Shown: piece by piece, positions 16,026 through 24,687 of the stretch | Layout of the letters: each line of letters starts with the position of its first letter | Numbering within the stretch: position 1 is the first letter of the stretch | NCBI RefSeq assembly: GCF_004569295.1 | Contig: NZ_SPQC01000030.1 | Location: 1 to 33,778, forward strand | Reading direction: 5' to 3' | Origin: Rothia nasimurium | Lineage (GTDB): Bacteria > Actinomycetota > Actinomycetes > Actinomycetales > Micrococcaceae | Length of the DNA: 33,778 nucleotides | Program-made: the position numbers and the translations under genes | Notes under the pieces: generated by a model | What the model was told of the DNA's origin: nothing | What the model saw: the letters and a program-made list of their open reading frames with translations, nothing else | Databases searched by the model: none

Positions 16026-17408
16026 ATGGCCTTTCGGCGACTCCCCACCGGCACCGCCCTGCTCGCAAGCGGCCTGGCTCTAGCTACTGCCCTGGTGCTC
16101 GGTGCCCTCCCTGCCCGAGCCACCACGGCGGGCCCCTCGGCTAGTGCCAGCGCCAGCCCTAGCTCCCTGGCCTCGGTACCCACCATCGCTGCCCCCAGGG
16201 GCGACTCTATCCGTGCCCGCGAGTATTGGCTCACCCAGTACGGCTTTACCGACCTGTGGAGTGAAACCACCGGCAAGGGCGTTACCGTCGCCGTCATCGA
16301 CACCGGCGTAGACGGCACCCACCAGGACCTCACCGGTAACGTGGTGAGCGGCTACGACGCCTCGACCGGAACCACCAAGAATAAGGGCTGGAAGGGCCTG
16401 GGTGTTGAACCCGAACACGGCACCTTAGTTGCCTCTGTCATCGCAGGCCACGGCCACGATGACGGCACAACCCCCGCAAACTTCGGCGAACCCGGGGAGT
16501 CCGCCGGCATGATCGGCGTAGCACCCGATGCCACCATTTTGCCTATTTCCCTAGAGCTCGGTACCACCAGCGCCACCACCCGCTCGGTCGACGAGCAGAT
16601 TCCGGACGCCGTGCGCTACGCCGTCGATAATGGGGCCGATATCATCAACCTGTCTGTGGGCTCCGATAAAACCAGCTGGCCCGAATCCTGGGACTCTGCC
16701 TTTGCCTACGCCGAAGAAAAGGGCGTCATTATCATCGCCTCTGCCGGCAACCGCGGTGCTGGTCTCACCCAGGTGGGCGCCCCCGCCACCATGCCCGGGG
16801 TGCTCACCGTTGGCGGCGTCGATAAGAACAAGCAGGACTCCTGGTCCTCATCCTCGCAGGGTATCTCTATCGCTGTCTCAGCCTCCAGCGAGTCCATGAT
16901 TGGCGCTATCCCCAACAACAAGTACGCCACCTGGTCAGGCACCTCAGCAGCCGCCCCCATCGTTGCCGGCCTTGCCGCCCTCATCATGGAAAAATACCCC
17001 GACCTGACCGGCAACCAGGTGATTCAGCGCATCATCGCATCCAGCGATGACGCCGGAGCGGACGGGCGCGATGCCCTCTACGGCTACGGCATCATCAATC
17101 CCAAAGCCGCCCTGGCCAGCTCCACCCCGGACGACACCGACACCAACCCGCTCGGCTCCATGAGCGACTGGATCAGCGTCCACCGCAAAAACACCGCCTC
17201 AGCCACACCCAGTTCCAGCGAAACCCCCGTGCACCAGGCCGGCGAAACCATCACAGAAGCAGCCGCCCCCACGCCCGTCCGCACCGTTGAAGACTCCGGT
17301 ATCCTGCCCTTCATCGTGCTCACCGCCTTCGCCCTCTGGGTCGGCATCATCACCTTCGGCTCCATCCACCAGCTCACCAACATCATCAAACGTAGCCGTC
17401 GCCGCTAG
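16026..17408 (+). CDS. Membrane-anchored subtilisin-like serine protease (mycosin-like)
   Basis: This is a secreted S8-family protease, 460 residues. A signal peptide spans about 1-35. A Ser/Ala-rich stretch precedes the catalytic domain (about 65-365), which has the triad D92 (VAVIDTGVDGTH), H131 (EHGTLVASVIAG) and S307 (GTSAAAPIVAGLAAL), plus the oxyanion asparagine N242 (ASAGNRG). A linker rich in Pro/Thr/Ser follows. A C-terminal membrane helix at about 426-447 with a KRSRRR tail anchors it facing outward. This is the architecture of mycosins, which in ESX loci process or stabilise type VII secretion, but no other ESX gene is in the window. The AGGAG ribosome binding site overlaps the ppx stop codon, so the two genes are probably co-transcribed. 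Confidence 0.92.
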   Translation: MAFRRLPTGTALLASGLALATALVLGALPARATTAGPSASASASPSSLASVPTIAAPRGDSIRAREYWLTQYGFTDLWSETTGKGVTVAVIDTGVDGTHQDLTGNVVSGYDASTGTTKNKGWKGLGVEPEHGTLVASVIAGHGHDDGTTPANFGEPGESAGMIGVAPDATILPISLELGTTSATTRSVDEQIPDAVRYAVDNGADIINLSVGSDKTSWPESWDSAFAYAEEKGVIIIASAGNRGAGLTQVGAPATMPGVLTVGGVDKNKQDSWSSSSQGISIAVSASSESMIGAIPNNKYATWSGTSAAAPIVAGLAALIMEKYPDLTGNQVIQRIIASSDDAGADGRDALYGYGIINPKAALASSTPDDTDTNPLGSMSDWISVHRKNTASATPSSSETPVHQAGETITEAAAPTPVRTVEDSGILPFIVLTAFALWVGIITFGSIHQLTNIIKRSRRR

Positions 17409-17423
17409 CCCGCACCCACCTCA

Positions 17424-17463
17424 TCTAGCCCTCATCAAATCTTCACCCTGCTCTGAAGGGCTA
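17424..17463 (+). terminator. Weak hairpin after the subtilase
   Basis: CTAGCCCT (17424-17431) pairs with AGGGCTAG (17456-17463) across 24 bases. No T run follows. It may end the ppx-protease transcript. Confidence 0.3.
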
Positions 17464-17598
17464 GACACCGGCAGGGCGAGAAACGCTCACAGCAAATACA
17501 CCGCCCAAAACTATGATTAAACCCCGCAAAAGTGGCAATATAAGCATGGAGACTTTTTGCCGGAACACCGGCACTACACCAACAGGAAGTTAACTCGC

Positions 17599-18984
17599 AT
17601 GGCATTCAACAAGATTGCACAGGACCGCCCCCGCGTCCTCATCGTCGGCGGCGGCTACGTCGGCTTCACCGTCGCAAAGAAGATCCAGAAGGTCATCAAG
17701 GAGTCCGGCGGCGTCGTCACCGTTGTCGACCCCAACCCCTACATGACCTACCAGCCCTTCCTCCCCGAAGTAGCTGCAGGCTCCATGGAAGGCCGCAACG
17801 CCACCGTACCCCTGCGCCAGCACCTGCGCGACTCAGAAATCATCGGCGGCCGCGTCGTGGCAATCAACCACGCTACCAAGACCGCAACCATCGAACCCAT
17901 CAACGCCGGTGAAACCTTCGAACTGACCTACGACGAAATCGTCCTGGGCGCAGGCGCCGTCACCCGTGCCTTCCCCATCCCCGGCCTGGCCGAGGTTGCC
18001 ATCGGTATGAAGACCGTTGAAGAAGCAGTCTCCGTCCGCAACTGGGTACTCGAGCGCATCGAAATCGCCTCCCTCACCACCGACGAGGACGAGCGCCGCC
18101 GTGCCCTCACCTTCGTCATCGTCGGCGGCGGTTTCGCAGGCGTCGAAACCATCTCCGAACTTGAAGACATGGCCCGTGAAGCCATCAACCGCAACGACCG
18201 CCTGCGCATCTCAGACCTGCGCTTCGTCATGGTCGAAGCGGCCCCCCGCATCATGCCTGAGGTCCCCGCAGACCGCGCCGAAAAGGTTGTCGCTGAACTG
18301 CGCGCCCGCGGCATCGAGGTCCTGCTCAACACCTCACTCTCCGACGCCACCGACGGCCACCTGCAGCTCATCAACATGGGCGACAAGTCACCCGCCGGTG
18401 AACTAGACACCGACACCCTGATCTGGACCGCCGGCGTTGCAGCGTCCCCCATGCTCAAGGACACCGACTTCCCCATCGACGAGCGCGGCCGCGTTCGCGT
18501 ACAGGCCGACCTGCGTGTTGCAGGCGATGAGGGCATCATCGAGGACGCCTGGGCAGCAGGCGACAACGCAGCTGTACCCGACCTCTCCGGTGGCGGCGTC
18601 GGCGGCTTCTGCGTCCCCAACGCCCAGCACGCCTCCCGCCAGGCCCTCAAGCTGGCAGAAAACCTGCTGGCCAAGCGCCGCGGCGAAGCACTGACCGACT
18701 ACTACCATGAGACCATCGGCGTCGTTGCCGGCCTGGGCCTGTGGAAGGGCGTAGCTAACTTCAAGGGCAAGACCATCGGCGGCCCCATCGCATGGCTCAT
18801 GCACCGCGGCTACCACGGCACCGCTATCCCCACCACCGAACGCACCGCACGCGTCATGGCCACCTGGGCACTCAACCAAATCTTCGGCCGCGACACCTCA
18901 TCGATCCGTCACCAGCGTTCACCCCGCCGCGCCTTCCAGCAGGCTACTGGCACCGCACCCGAAAAGACCAAGGCAAAGCTCTAG
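17599..18984 (+). CDS. ndh: Type II NADH:quinone oxidoreductase
   Basis: This is a single-subunit, non-proton-pumping NADH dehydrogenase feeding electrons to menaquinone at the inner face of the membrane. From ATG 17599, preceded by AGGAAG, it is 461 residues. The FAD-binding VLIVGGGYVGF is at about 13-23 and the NADH-binding FVIVGGGFAGVET at about 172-184. The segment QHASRQALKLAENL and the amphipathic C-terminus (from about 370, GLWKGVANFKGKTIGGPIAWLMHRGYHG) serve in membrane attachment. An upstream in-frame start at 17557 exists but lacks a ribosome binding site. Its tail ends in a basic, disordered stretch. It is monocistronic as far as can be seen. Confidence 0.94.
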   Translation: MAFNKIAQDRPRVLIVGGGYVGFTVAKKIQKVIKESGGVVTVVDPNPYMTYQPFLPEVAAGSMEGRNATVPLRQHLRDSEIIGGRVVAINHATKTATIEPINAGETFELTYDEIVLGAGAVTRAFPIPGLAEVAIGMKTVEEAVSVRNWVLERIEIASLTTDEDERRRALTFVIVGGGFAGVETISELEDMAREAINRNDRLRISDLRFVMVEAAPRIMPEVPADRAEKVVAELRARGIEVLLNTSLSDATDGHLQLINMGDKSPAGELDTDTLIWTAGVAASPMLKDTDFPIDERGRVRVQADLRVAGDEGIIEDAWAAGDNAAVPDLSGGGVGGFCVPNAQHASRQALKLAENLLAKRRGEALTDYYHETIGVVAGLGLWKGVANFKGKTIGGPIAWLMHRGYHGTAIPTTERTARVMATWALNQIFGRDTSSIRHQRSPRRAFQQATGTAPEKTKAKL

Positions 18985-19052
18985 GAACTTTTCTGGTATA
19001 AAGGTATAAGCGAAAGCGCTCGCCGGGTAAGATTCGGCGGGCGCCCGCTTAA

Positions 19053-19126
19053 GGCCCTATAGCCCAATTGGCAGAGGCAGAAGACTTAAAATCTTTGTGT
19101 TCCGGGTTCGAGTCCCGGTGGGGCTA
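19053..19126 (+). tRNA. tRNA with anticodon UAA (Leu codon UUA), short variable loop
   Basis: A full cloverleaf folds. The acceptor stem is 19053-19059 with 19119-19125, discriminator A at 19126. The D arm is at 19062-19078. The anticodon stem is GAAGA/TCTTT at 19080-19084 and 19092-19096 with loop CTTAAAA, anticodon TAA at 19087-19089. The variable loop is only 5 bases (19097-19101), and the T arm is CCGGG/CCCGG with loop TTCGAGT. CCA is not encoded. The anticodon reads UUA (Leu), but bacterial tRNA-Leu normally has a long variable arm, so the decoding assignment deserves care. Confidence 0.88.
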
Positions 19127-19134
19127 CAAAAATG

Positions 19135-19176
19135 GAGAGTACGTCAAGCGCAAAGCGCAGGCGTACTCTCTTTTTT
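19135..19176 (+). terminator. Rho-independent terminator of the tRNA
   Basis: GAGAGTACG (19135-19143) pairs perfectly with CGTACTCTC (19162-19170), followed directly by six T. The distance to the tRNA end is 8 bases. This is the clearest intrinsic terminator in the window. Confidence 0.9.
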
Positions 19177-19202
19177 AGCCAGTTATACCACCCCATACTT
19201 TT

Positions 19203-19238
19203 TCTCTTGACCCCGAGATAATCTATAGGGTCAAGAGA
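19203..19238. promoter_or_regulatory. 11-bp perfect inverted repeat upstream of the HAD gene
   Basis: TCTCTTGACCC (19203-19213) and GGGTCAAGAGA (19228-19238) are perfect inverted repeats with a 14-base spacer. TTGACC within the left arm could be a -35 box; if so the palindrome would overlap a promoter and could be an operator. A terminator role is less likely as no T run follows. Confidence 0.4.
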
Positions 19239-19327
19239 GAACGAGTAGGGTGAAGTTCTAGGTTCGGGAAAAGGACGCTGCGGCAGTAGTAGCTGCGGCT
19301 TCTAGGGTTTTCGATAGAGTAGAAGCT

Positions 19328-20206
19328 ATGAAGAAACCTCATCTCTACGCTGTTGACCTCGATGGAACCCTGCTCACCGACCACAAAACCTACAAGCACG
19401 AGCAGCTGGACCGCGTCCTGACCCTGCTAGCTGAACAGGGCTCCTACCTGGCGGTAGCAACCGGCAACCAGATGCCAAAAATCGAGGAATACCTGGCCGG
19501 GCATGAACACCACAAGAATCTGTACTACATCGCAGAGAACGGTGCCATTATTCATAACCAGGGCACCGACTTGGCCCTGTGGGGTTTTAGCCCTGACCTG
19601 GTAAACCAGGCTCTGACGGCTCTCGAGAACTTCCCCGCGCTGGGTATTATTCTTTCCTGCCGTCACCACTCTTTTATTCCCAGCGACCGGCTAGCGACCA
19701 TCGCCGGACGAGTACACGAGCAGGTCACCAAGGTAGGTATTGATCTGCCTGGCTGGGACCCGAAAACCCCCATCACCGCGATTCGTCCTTTCTACCCCAA
19801 TGTAGAGACCATCGAAGACCCCACCACCATCACCGAAACTATCGTCAAGATTGCCCTCAACGCCGACCCCGATGAGGGAATCTACGAGACCATCGAAAAG
19901 CTACACGATGCTCTACCTGAGGGAATTGCAGCGACCTCCAGCGGTTTCGGGGCTATCGACCTGATTCTGGAGGGCAACCACAAGGGCCACGGCCTGGCCT
20001 GGCTGGCTAAGCGCCTGGGGCTGAGCGCCGAACAGACCACGGCCTTTGGCGATTCGGGCAACGACCTTGAAATGTTCCACTACGCCGGGCGCGCTATCGC
20101 CATGGAGCACTCCGACCCGGCCCTCGCCCCGGTCACAGACTTAACCATTGGCTCGAACAACGACGGGGCCGTCCTCGACTTCCTCGAAGCTGAACTCACC
20201 GCCTAA
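19328..20206 (+). CDS. Cof-type HAD-IIB family phosphatase
   Basis: This is a cytoplasmic haloacid-dehalogenase-fold phosphatase that by family acts on sugar phosphates or flavin phosphates. Motif I is D10-L-D12-G-T (VDLDGTLLTD). Motif IV is GDSGNDLEMF at about 241-250. The C2-type cap lies between (about 85-200) and marks subfamily IIB. The 292-residue length is typical of Cof and YbjI relatives. The start ATG 19328 follows a purine-rich GAGTAGAAGCT. The gene stands alone between a tRNA and a membrane protein gene, so context gives no substrate hint. Confidence 0.88.
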   Translation: MKKPHLYAVDLDGTLLTDHKTYKHEQLDRVLTLLAEQGSYLAVATGNQMPKIEEYLAGHEHHKNLYYIAENGAIIHNQGTDLALWGFSPDLVNQALTALENFPALGIILSCRHHSFIPSDRLATIAGRVHEQVTKVGIDLPGWDPKTPITAIRPFYPNVETIEDPTTITETIVKIALNADPDEGIYETIEKLHDALPEGIAATSSGFGAIDLILEGNHKGHGLAWLAKRLGLSAEQTTAFGDSGNDLEMFHYAGRAIAMEHSDPALAPVTDLTIGSNNDGAVLDFLEAELTA

Positions 20207-20319
20207 TCCGCAGCCGCTCACGCCCTGAGAAAAACGGGAAGAAAAGCCGGGCAAGATTCGGTAGGGTAGAGTACAAGACTTTTACCACGACTACTTATTA
20301 CCACTAGGAGACAACAGCC

Positions 20320-21222
20320 GTGGCAGGTAACCCCCTGATCAACAACATGACTAAGCCCGCTGGCGACCCCCGCTTCGGGCAGTTCGGCGCTGGCGGCACA
20401 ACCACCGCCAACCCCTACGGGCAGCAGGCCCAGAACCCCTACGGAACCTACCAGCAGGGTAGCTACACCCAGCAGGCCCCCTACGGGTACGAGAACCAGC
20501 AGGTATCAGCTGGCCAGCTCAACGACATGTACAACGCCGGTACCGCCGGCCCCATTGATACCAACCGCATCACCATCAACGACATCATCATGAAGACCGG
20601 CCTCAACCTGGGTCTGGTTGTGGTGGGTGCTGTACTCGCCTGGTATATGCCCATCCTTATGTTTGTTGGTTTCATCGGCGGTCTGGTGCTGGGCTTCGTC
20701 AACGCCCTGAAGAAGAAGGTCTCACCTGCCCTGGTCATGACCTACTCGGTCATGGAAGGCCTGCTGGTCGGCGGTATCTCCCGCATGTTTGAGGCGTCCT
20801 ACCCCGGTATCGTGCTTCAGGCGGTTATGGCAACCGTCATTGTGTTCGCCACTATTTTGGCGCTTTACAGCTCCGGAAAGGTGCGGGCAACCCCTAAAAT
20901 GACCCGCTTCTTTATGATTGCGACGATCTCCTACGCTGTTTTCTGCCTGATCAACCTCGTAGCTTCCCTCTTCTTCGACTTCAACGCTCGCGGTGTTGAG
21001 GTCATGGGTATCCCTCTGGGCCTGATTATCGGTCTCTTCGCCGTCCTTCTGGCTACCTACTCCCTGCTGCTTGATTTCACCCACGCCTCTGAAGCTATCA
21101 AGATGGGCATGCCCGAGCGTGAATCATGGCGCATCGCCTTCGGCCTGATCGTGTCACTGGTCTGGCTCTACATCGAGATTCTGCGTGTTCTCTACTACGT
21201 TCGCGCTATGGCCGACGACTAA
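20320..21222 (+). CDS. Bax inhibitor-1 / YccA-like integral membrane protein
   Basis: The 300-residue protein has a soluble N-terminus of about 85 residues rich in Gly, Gln, Tyr and Asn (repeats such as NPYGQQAQNPYGTYQQG). About seven membrane helices follow from residue 88 to the end. The segment YSVMEGLLVGGISRMFEASYPGIV (about 142-165) and the acidic residues near the last helices are typical of the actinobacterial YccA branch. Its role is not established; relatives act as ion or calcium leak channels. It starts at GTG 20320 with CTAGGAGAC before it. TAGAGT at 20267 may be a -10 box. The Tyr/Gln-rich tail is unlike the E. coli relatives but common in actinobacteria. Confidence 0.88.
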   Translation: MAGNPLINNMTKPAGDPRFGQFGAGGTTTANPYGQQAQNPYGTYQQGSYTQQAPYGYENQQVSAGQLNDMYNAGTAGPIDTNRITINDIIMKTGLNLGLVVVGAVLAWYMPILMFVGFIGGLVLGFVNALKKKVSPALVMTYSVMEGLLVGGISRMFEASYPGIVLQAVMATVIVFATILALYSSGKVRATPKMTRFFMIATISYAVFCLINLVASLFFDFNARGVEVMGIPLGLIIGLFAVLLATYSLLLDFTHASEAIKMGMPERESWRIAFGLIVSLVWLYIEILRVLYYVRAMADD

Positions 21223-21261
21223 ACCTAGACTCTTCCTAGAGCGCTAGAGATAGAAACCTCG

Positions 21262-21295
21262 CCCGGGGCAGAAGCAGCTGTGCTTCTGCCCCGGG
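21262..21295. terminator. Perfect 15-bp hairpin after the YccA-like gene
   Basis: CCCGGGGCAGAAGCA (21262-21276) pairs with TGCTTCTGCCCCGGG (21281-21295) around a GCTG tetraloop. It is very stable. No T run follows, only GAGTTTCG. It lies upstream of ATG 21373, which argues against the earlier in-frame start at 21280 for the next gene. Confidence 0.65.
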
Positions 21296-21372
21296 TGAGT
21301 TTCGTCACGCTTGTGCCCGGGATACGAGCTGCCGCGGGGCAGATAGTAAGGAAACGTGGGAAGATAGAAAGT

Positions 21373-22626
21373 ATGAGTGTCACTATTCCTGAACCCCCTG
21401 ACCGGCAGACCGCATCTGACCGCCAGGTGTCCTTTGCCCTGCAGATCGCAGCGGCCTGGTCCTGGCATCTGATGATTGTGGGCATCGCGGCCGCAGCCCT
21501 CTACTGGATGCTGGCTAAGATCTCCCTGATCGTCATTTCGATTATGATTGCGGCCCTGCTTGCTGGCCTGATGTCGCCGGTTGTCTACTTCCTCCGCCGC
21601 AACCGTATCCACGCCGGTATTGCCACCGCTATCACTGAGCTGGGCCTGATTGCGGCTGTCGTCGGTCTGCTCGCCCTAGTTGGCCAGCAGCTCACCGCGG
21701 GCTTCTCCTCCCTCTCAGACCAGGTGGTTGAGGGCTGGAACCAAATCGTTGCCATGCTCAACAACCTGCCCATCGACTTGGGGGCAGACAAGATTGACCA
21801 GTACATCAGCCAGCTGGTCACCACCTTGCAGGACAACTCATCGAGTATCTTGAACGGCGTAGCCAGCGTAGGTTCTACTGCCGCCGATATCGGTACCGGT
21901 ATGGTGATTGTGCTCTTTACCCTGATCTTCTTCCTCATGGAGGGTGAGAAGATTTGGCTCTTTATCGTCAAGCTCTTCCCCCGTAACGCCCGCCGTGCTG
22001 TAAACGGTGCTGGCCGTCGTGGCTGGAAGTCCCTGGTCTCCTACGTGCGCGTGCAGGTCTTTGTGGCAGCGGTCGATGCCGTAGGTATCGGTCTTTCTGC
22101 CTTCTTCCTGGGCGTCCCCCTGGCCCTGCCCCTGGGCGTCCTGGTCTTCCTGGGCTCCTTCATCCCCGTGGTGGGCGCACTGCTGACGGGCGCCATCGCC
22201 GTCCTGCTGGCCCTGGTCGCCAACGGCCTGGTTAACGCACTGATCATGCTGGCTATGGTGCTGGTGGTGCAGCAGATTGAATCCAACATCCTGCAGCCCC
22301 TGGTCATGGGTAAGGCCGTAGCTCTGCACCCCCTGGCCGTTGTCATCGTGGTGGTTGCTGGCTCCATGCTTTACGGCATTGTGGGCGCCCTCTTCGCCGT
22401 GCCCGTCCTGGCAGTAGTCAACACCGTCATCAGGTACCTCGCCGGCCGTGAGTGGGAACACGACCCCGATATCCGTGAGGAAGAGTTCCTCTACCCGCAC
22501 GAACAACGCCGACGTGAGAAAAAAGCTATCGCTGAGAAGGTCAAGGAACGCCTAGAGCGCATCAAGGAAGCCGAAAAGGCCGACGAAGACGCCCTCGAAG
22601 CCATCAACAACGGCGCCCAGAAATAA
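21373..22626 (+). CDS. AI-2E family transporter
   Basis: This is a 417-residue multi-pass membrane protein of the AI-2E/PerM family. Two to three helices lie near the N-terminus (about 30-105). A soluble loop (about 110-160) and further helices in the second half follow (about 165-185 and 215-350). The family core is GVPLALPLGVLVFLGSFIPVVGALLTGAIAVLLAL, with QQIESNILQPLVMGKAVALHPLAVV after it. The C-terminal tail (about 365-417) is highly charged. Characterised members export autoinducer-2 or act as sodium/proton antiporters, so the substrate is open. I chose ATG 21373 because GGAAG lies 9 bases upstream. The following ilvA starts 17 bases after the stop, so they may be co-transcribed. Confidence 0.87.
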   Translation: MSVTIPEPPDRQTASDRQVSFALQIAAAWSWHLMIVGIAAAALYWMLAKISLIVISIMIAALLAGLMSPVVYFLRRNRIHAGIATAITELGLIAAVVGLLALVGQQLTAGFSSLSDQVVEGWNQIVAMLNNLPIDLGADKIDQYISQLVTTLQDNSSSILNGVASVGSTAADIGTGMVIVLFTLIFFLMEGEKIWLFIVKLFPRNARRAVNGAGRRGWKSLVSYVRVQVFVAAVDAVGIGLSAFFLGVPLALPLGVLVFLGSFIPVVGALLTGAIAVLLALVANGLVNALIMLAMVLVVQQIESNILQPLVMGKAVALHPLAVVIVVVAGSMLYGIVGALFAVPVLAVVNTVIRYLAGREWEHDPDIREEEFLYPHEQRRREKKAIAEKVKERLERIKEAEKADEDALEAINNGAQK

Positions 22627-22643
22627 GACAAGACGAGGTAACG

Positions 22644-23900
22644 ATGCAAGCACCCGCCCCGGTAGAGCTCCCCGTGAGCCTAGGTCAGATTGAAGACGCA
22701 GCCCACCTGCTCGACGGCGTCATTGAGCGCACCCCCGTGGCCCACTCCCGCGCCCTGAGCGAGCAGATTGGCTCCGAGGTTTTTCTCAAATGTGAGAACC
22801 TGCAGCGCTCTGGCTCCTTCAAGGTACGCGGCGCCTACGTGCGCATGGCTAAGCTCACCGAGGCTGAAAAGGCTGTGGGCGTGGTGGCAGCATCGGCAGG
22901 CAACCACGCCCAGGGTGTGGCGCTGGCAGCCTCCCGCCTGGGCATCGCCGCCCGCATCTATATGCCCCATGGTGCGGCCCTGCCCAAGATTGCAGCGACC
23001 CGCAGCCACGGGGCTGAGGTCGTGCTGCACGGGGTGAACGTGGACGAAGCCCTGGCAGAAGCCAAGCGCTACGCCGAAGAAACCGGCGCTGTCTTTGTGC
23101 ACCCCTTCGATAACGAAGACATCATTGCCGGCCAGGGCACCCTGGGCCTAGAAATCCTGGAACAGGTTCCGGACGTCGATACCATCTTGGTGGGCGTCGG
23201 CGGCGGCGGCCTGCTGGCCGGGCTCTCCATCGCGGTGCGCTCGCTGGAAGAAAAGCTGGGTAAAAAGATTCGCATCATCGGCCTCCAGGCCGAGCACGCG
23301 GCAGCCTACCCGCCCTCTCTTGCGGCAGACGCCCTGGTGCCCCTGAAAAAGGTCTCCACCATCGCCGACGGTATTGCGGTGGGCCGCCCCGGCCAGCTCC
23401 CCTTCACCATCATCAAGAACCTCGTGGACGACGTACACACCGTCTCTGAAGACGAAATTGCCCGCGCCCTCATCTTCCTGATGGAACGCAACAAGCTGGT
23501 CGTTGAACCGGCTGGCTCGGTCTCTGTAGCGGCGCTGATGAGCGGCTCACTCAAAGAAAAGTACGGCGACCTGGGTACCACGGTCTGCCTGCTCTCGGGT
23601 GGCAACATCGACCCTATGCTCATGCTCAAGGTGATTCAGCGAGGCCTGTCGGCTGCGGGCCGCTACATGACCATCAAGCTCATGCTCAACGACCGCCCCG
23701 GCGAGCTCACCACCATCTCCCGCATCATCTCGGAGCACGACGCCAACGTCACCGGCGTGGACCACACCCGCCTGGGCGGCGCCCTCTCCATGGGAGACGT
23801 CTCCATCACCATCGACATGGAAACCAAGGGTGTTGAGCACTGCCAGGAAGTCATCGCGGCTCTAGAAGCTGAGGGCTACAAGCCGATCGTGGTCTACTAA
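22644..23900 (+). CDS. ilvA: Threonine ammonia-lyase
   Basis: This PLP enzyme deaminates threonine to 2-oxobutanoate, either for isoleucine synthesis or threonine breakdown. The PLP lysine is K60 in NLQRSGSFKVRGAY. The phosphate-binding and substrate loops SAGNHAQGVA (about 88-97) and the glycine-rich GVGGGGLLAG (about 184-193) are present. The C-terminal region (about 337-418, starting RYMTIKLMLNDRPGEL) is a single ACT-like regulatory domain. At 418 residues it matches the one-ACT form seen in actinobacteria and in catabolic TdcB-like enzymes with an added ACT. Sensitivity to isoleucine cannot be read from sequence. GACGAGGT precedes ATG 22644. Confidence 0.94.
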   Translation: MQAPAPVELPVSLGQIEDAAHLLDGVIERTPVAHSRALSEQIGSEVFLKCENLQRSGSFKVRGAYVRMAKLTEAEKAVGVVAASAGNHAQGVALAASRLGIAARIYMPHGAALPKIAATRSHGAEVVLHGVNVDEALAEAKRYAEETGAVFVHPFDNEDIIAGQGTLGLEILEQVPDVDTILVGVGGGGLLAGLSIAVRSLEEKLGKKIRIIGLQAEHAAAYPPSLAADALVPLKKVSTIADGIAVGRPGQLPFTIIKNLVDDVHTVSEDEIARALIFLMERNKLVVEPAGSVSVAALMSGSLKEKYGDLGTTVCLLSGGNIDPMLMLKVIQRGLSAAGRYMTIKLMLNDRPGELTTISRIISEHDANVTGVDHTRLGGALSMGDVSITIDMETKGVEHCQEVIAALEAEGYKPIVVY

Positions 23901-23960
23901 ACACAGCAGTGTGTGGCAGGCATGCCTGCCACACTACTAACTACTGTGTGAAAGCAAACT

Positions 23961-24008
23961 GAAGCCCGGGCGTCCGCCCCTACAGAAGGGAAAGGACGCC
24001 CGAGCTTC
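23961..24008. terminator. Bidirectional terminator between ilvA and greA
   Basis: Stem 23961-23975 pairs with 23994-24008 with one mismatch in 15 bp (arms contain GGGCGTCC and GGACGCCC), with an 18-base loop. It lies between converging genes, so it can serve both strands. The left arm carries one of the seven GGCGTCCGCC copies of the window. Confidence 0.65.
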
Positions 24009-24031
24009 GGTATATCTGCCTGCGGCAGGTT

Positions 24032-24532
24032 TTAGCCCTGGAAGGGCTTAGCTGAGACAATCTTGACAGGGATCTGCTTGCCGTTGGGGGCTTCGTAGGA
24101 GAGCTCGTCGCCTACCTTGTGGCCGTTGATAGCGGCGCCCATGGGGGACTTCTCGGAAAAGACCTGTAGGTCTGAGCCGCCGACCAGGGTGTCGGCTACT
24201 TCGCGGGAGCCGAGCAGGAAGGTCATGGTCTTGCCCGCGATGTTCGCTTCAACGACCATGCCGGGCTCAACCACGCCGTCATCGGCTGCGGGCTTGTCTG
24301 AGACCTGGGCGGTTTCGAGCAGGTGCTGCAGCTGCTTGATACGGCCCTCATTCTTGCCCTGCTCTTCGCGGGCTGCGTGGTAGCCGCCGTTTTCCTTCAG
24401 GTCGCCTTCGTCACGGGCTGCTGAGATACGGTCGATGATTTCCTGGCGGTAGGGGCCTGAGAGGTGCTCAAGCTCAGCCTTGAGCTTGTCGTAGGCCTCC
24501 TGAGTGAGCCATGCGCCTTCGTTTTCTGCCAT
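24032..24532 (-). CDS. greA: Transcription elongation factor GreA
   Basis: GreA enters the secondary channel of RNA polymerase and stimulates cleavage of backtracked RNA. The 166-residue length from ATG 24532 is standard. An N-terminal coiled coil spans about 10-75 with the acidic tip SAARDEGDLKENGGYHAAREEQ. The C-terminal FKBP-like domain follows (PMGAAINGHKVGDELSYEAPNGKQIPVKIV). AAGGAG lies 8 bases before the ATG on this strand. An upstream in-frame start at 24643 would add 37 unlikely residues. TAGACT about 100 bases upstream is a candidate -10 box. GreA next to DUF4307 and mca matches the mycobacterial order. Confidence 0.96.
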   Translation of the reverse strand: MAENEGAWLTQEAYDKLKAELEHLSGPYRQEIIDRISAARDEGDLKENGGYHAAREEQGKNEGRIKQLQHLLETAQVSDKPAADDGVVEPGMVVEANIAGKTMTFLLGSREVADTLVGGSDLQVFSEKSPMGAAINGHKVGDELSYEAPNGKQIPVKIVSAKPFQG

Positions 24533-24687
24533 GTGTTTACTCCTTGTAAGCAAGGCCCCGCAGCCGGTGCGGCTGGGGACCGTGGGTGCGGACGGAGCGG
24601 AACGCCCCGTGTAAAAGGTCAGTCGTGAGCCTAGTCTACCCATAGGCGGGGTAAGCTCCCTAACTTTACCCCTAGAGAGAAAGGGAG

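Noticed and set aside
17557-17598. Upstream in-frame start of ndh adding 14 residues
   Set aside because: No ribosome binding site precedes it, while ATG 17599 has AGGAAG at proper distance and begins where the family usually does.
21280-21372. Upstream start of the AI-2E transporter
   Set aside because: It lies inside a very stable hairpin and would encode residues unlike the family; ATG 21373 has a ribosome binding site.
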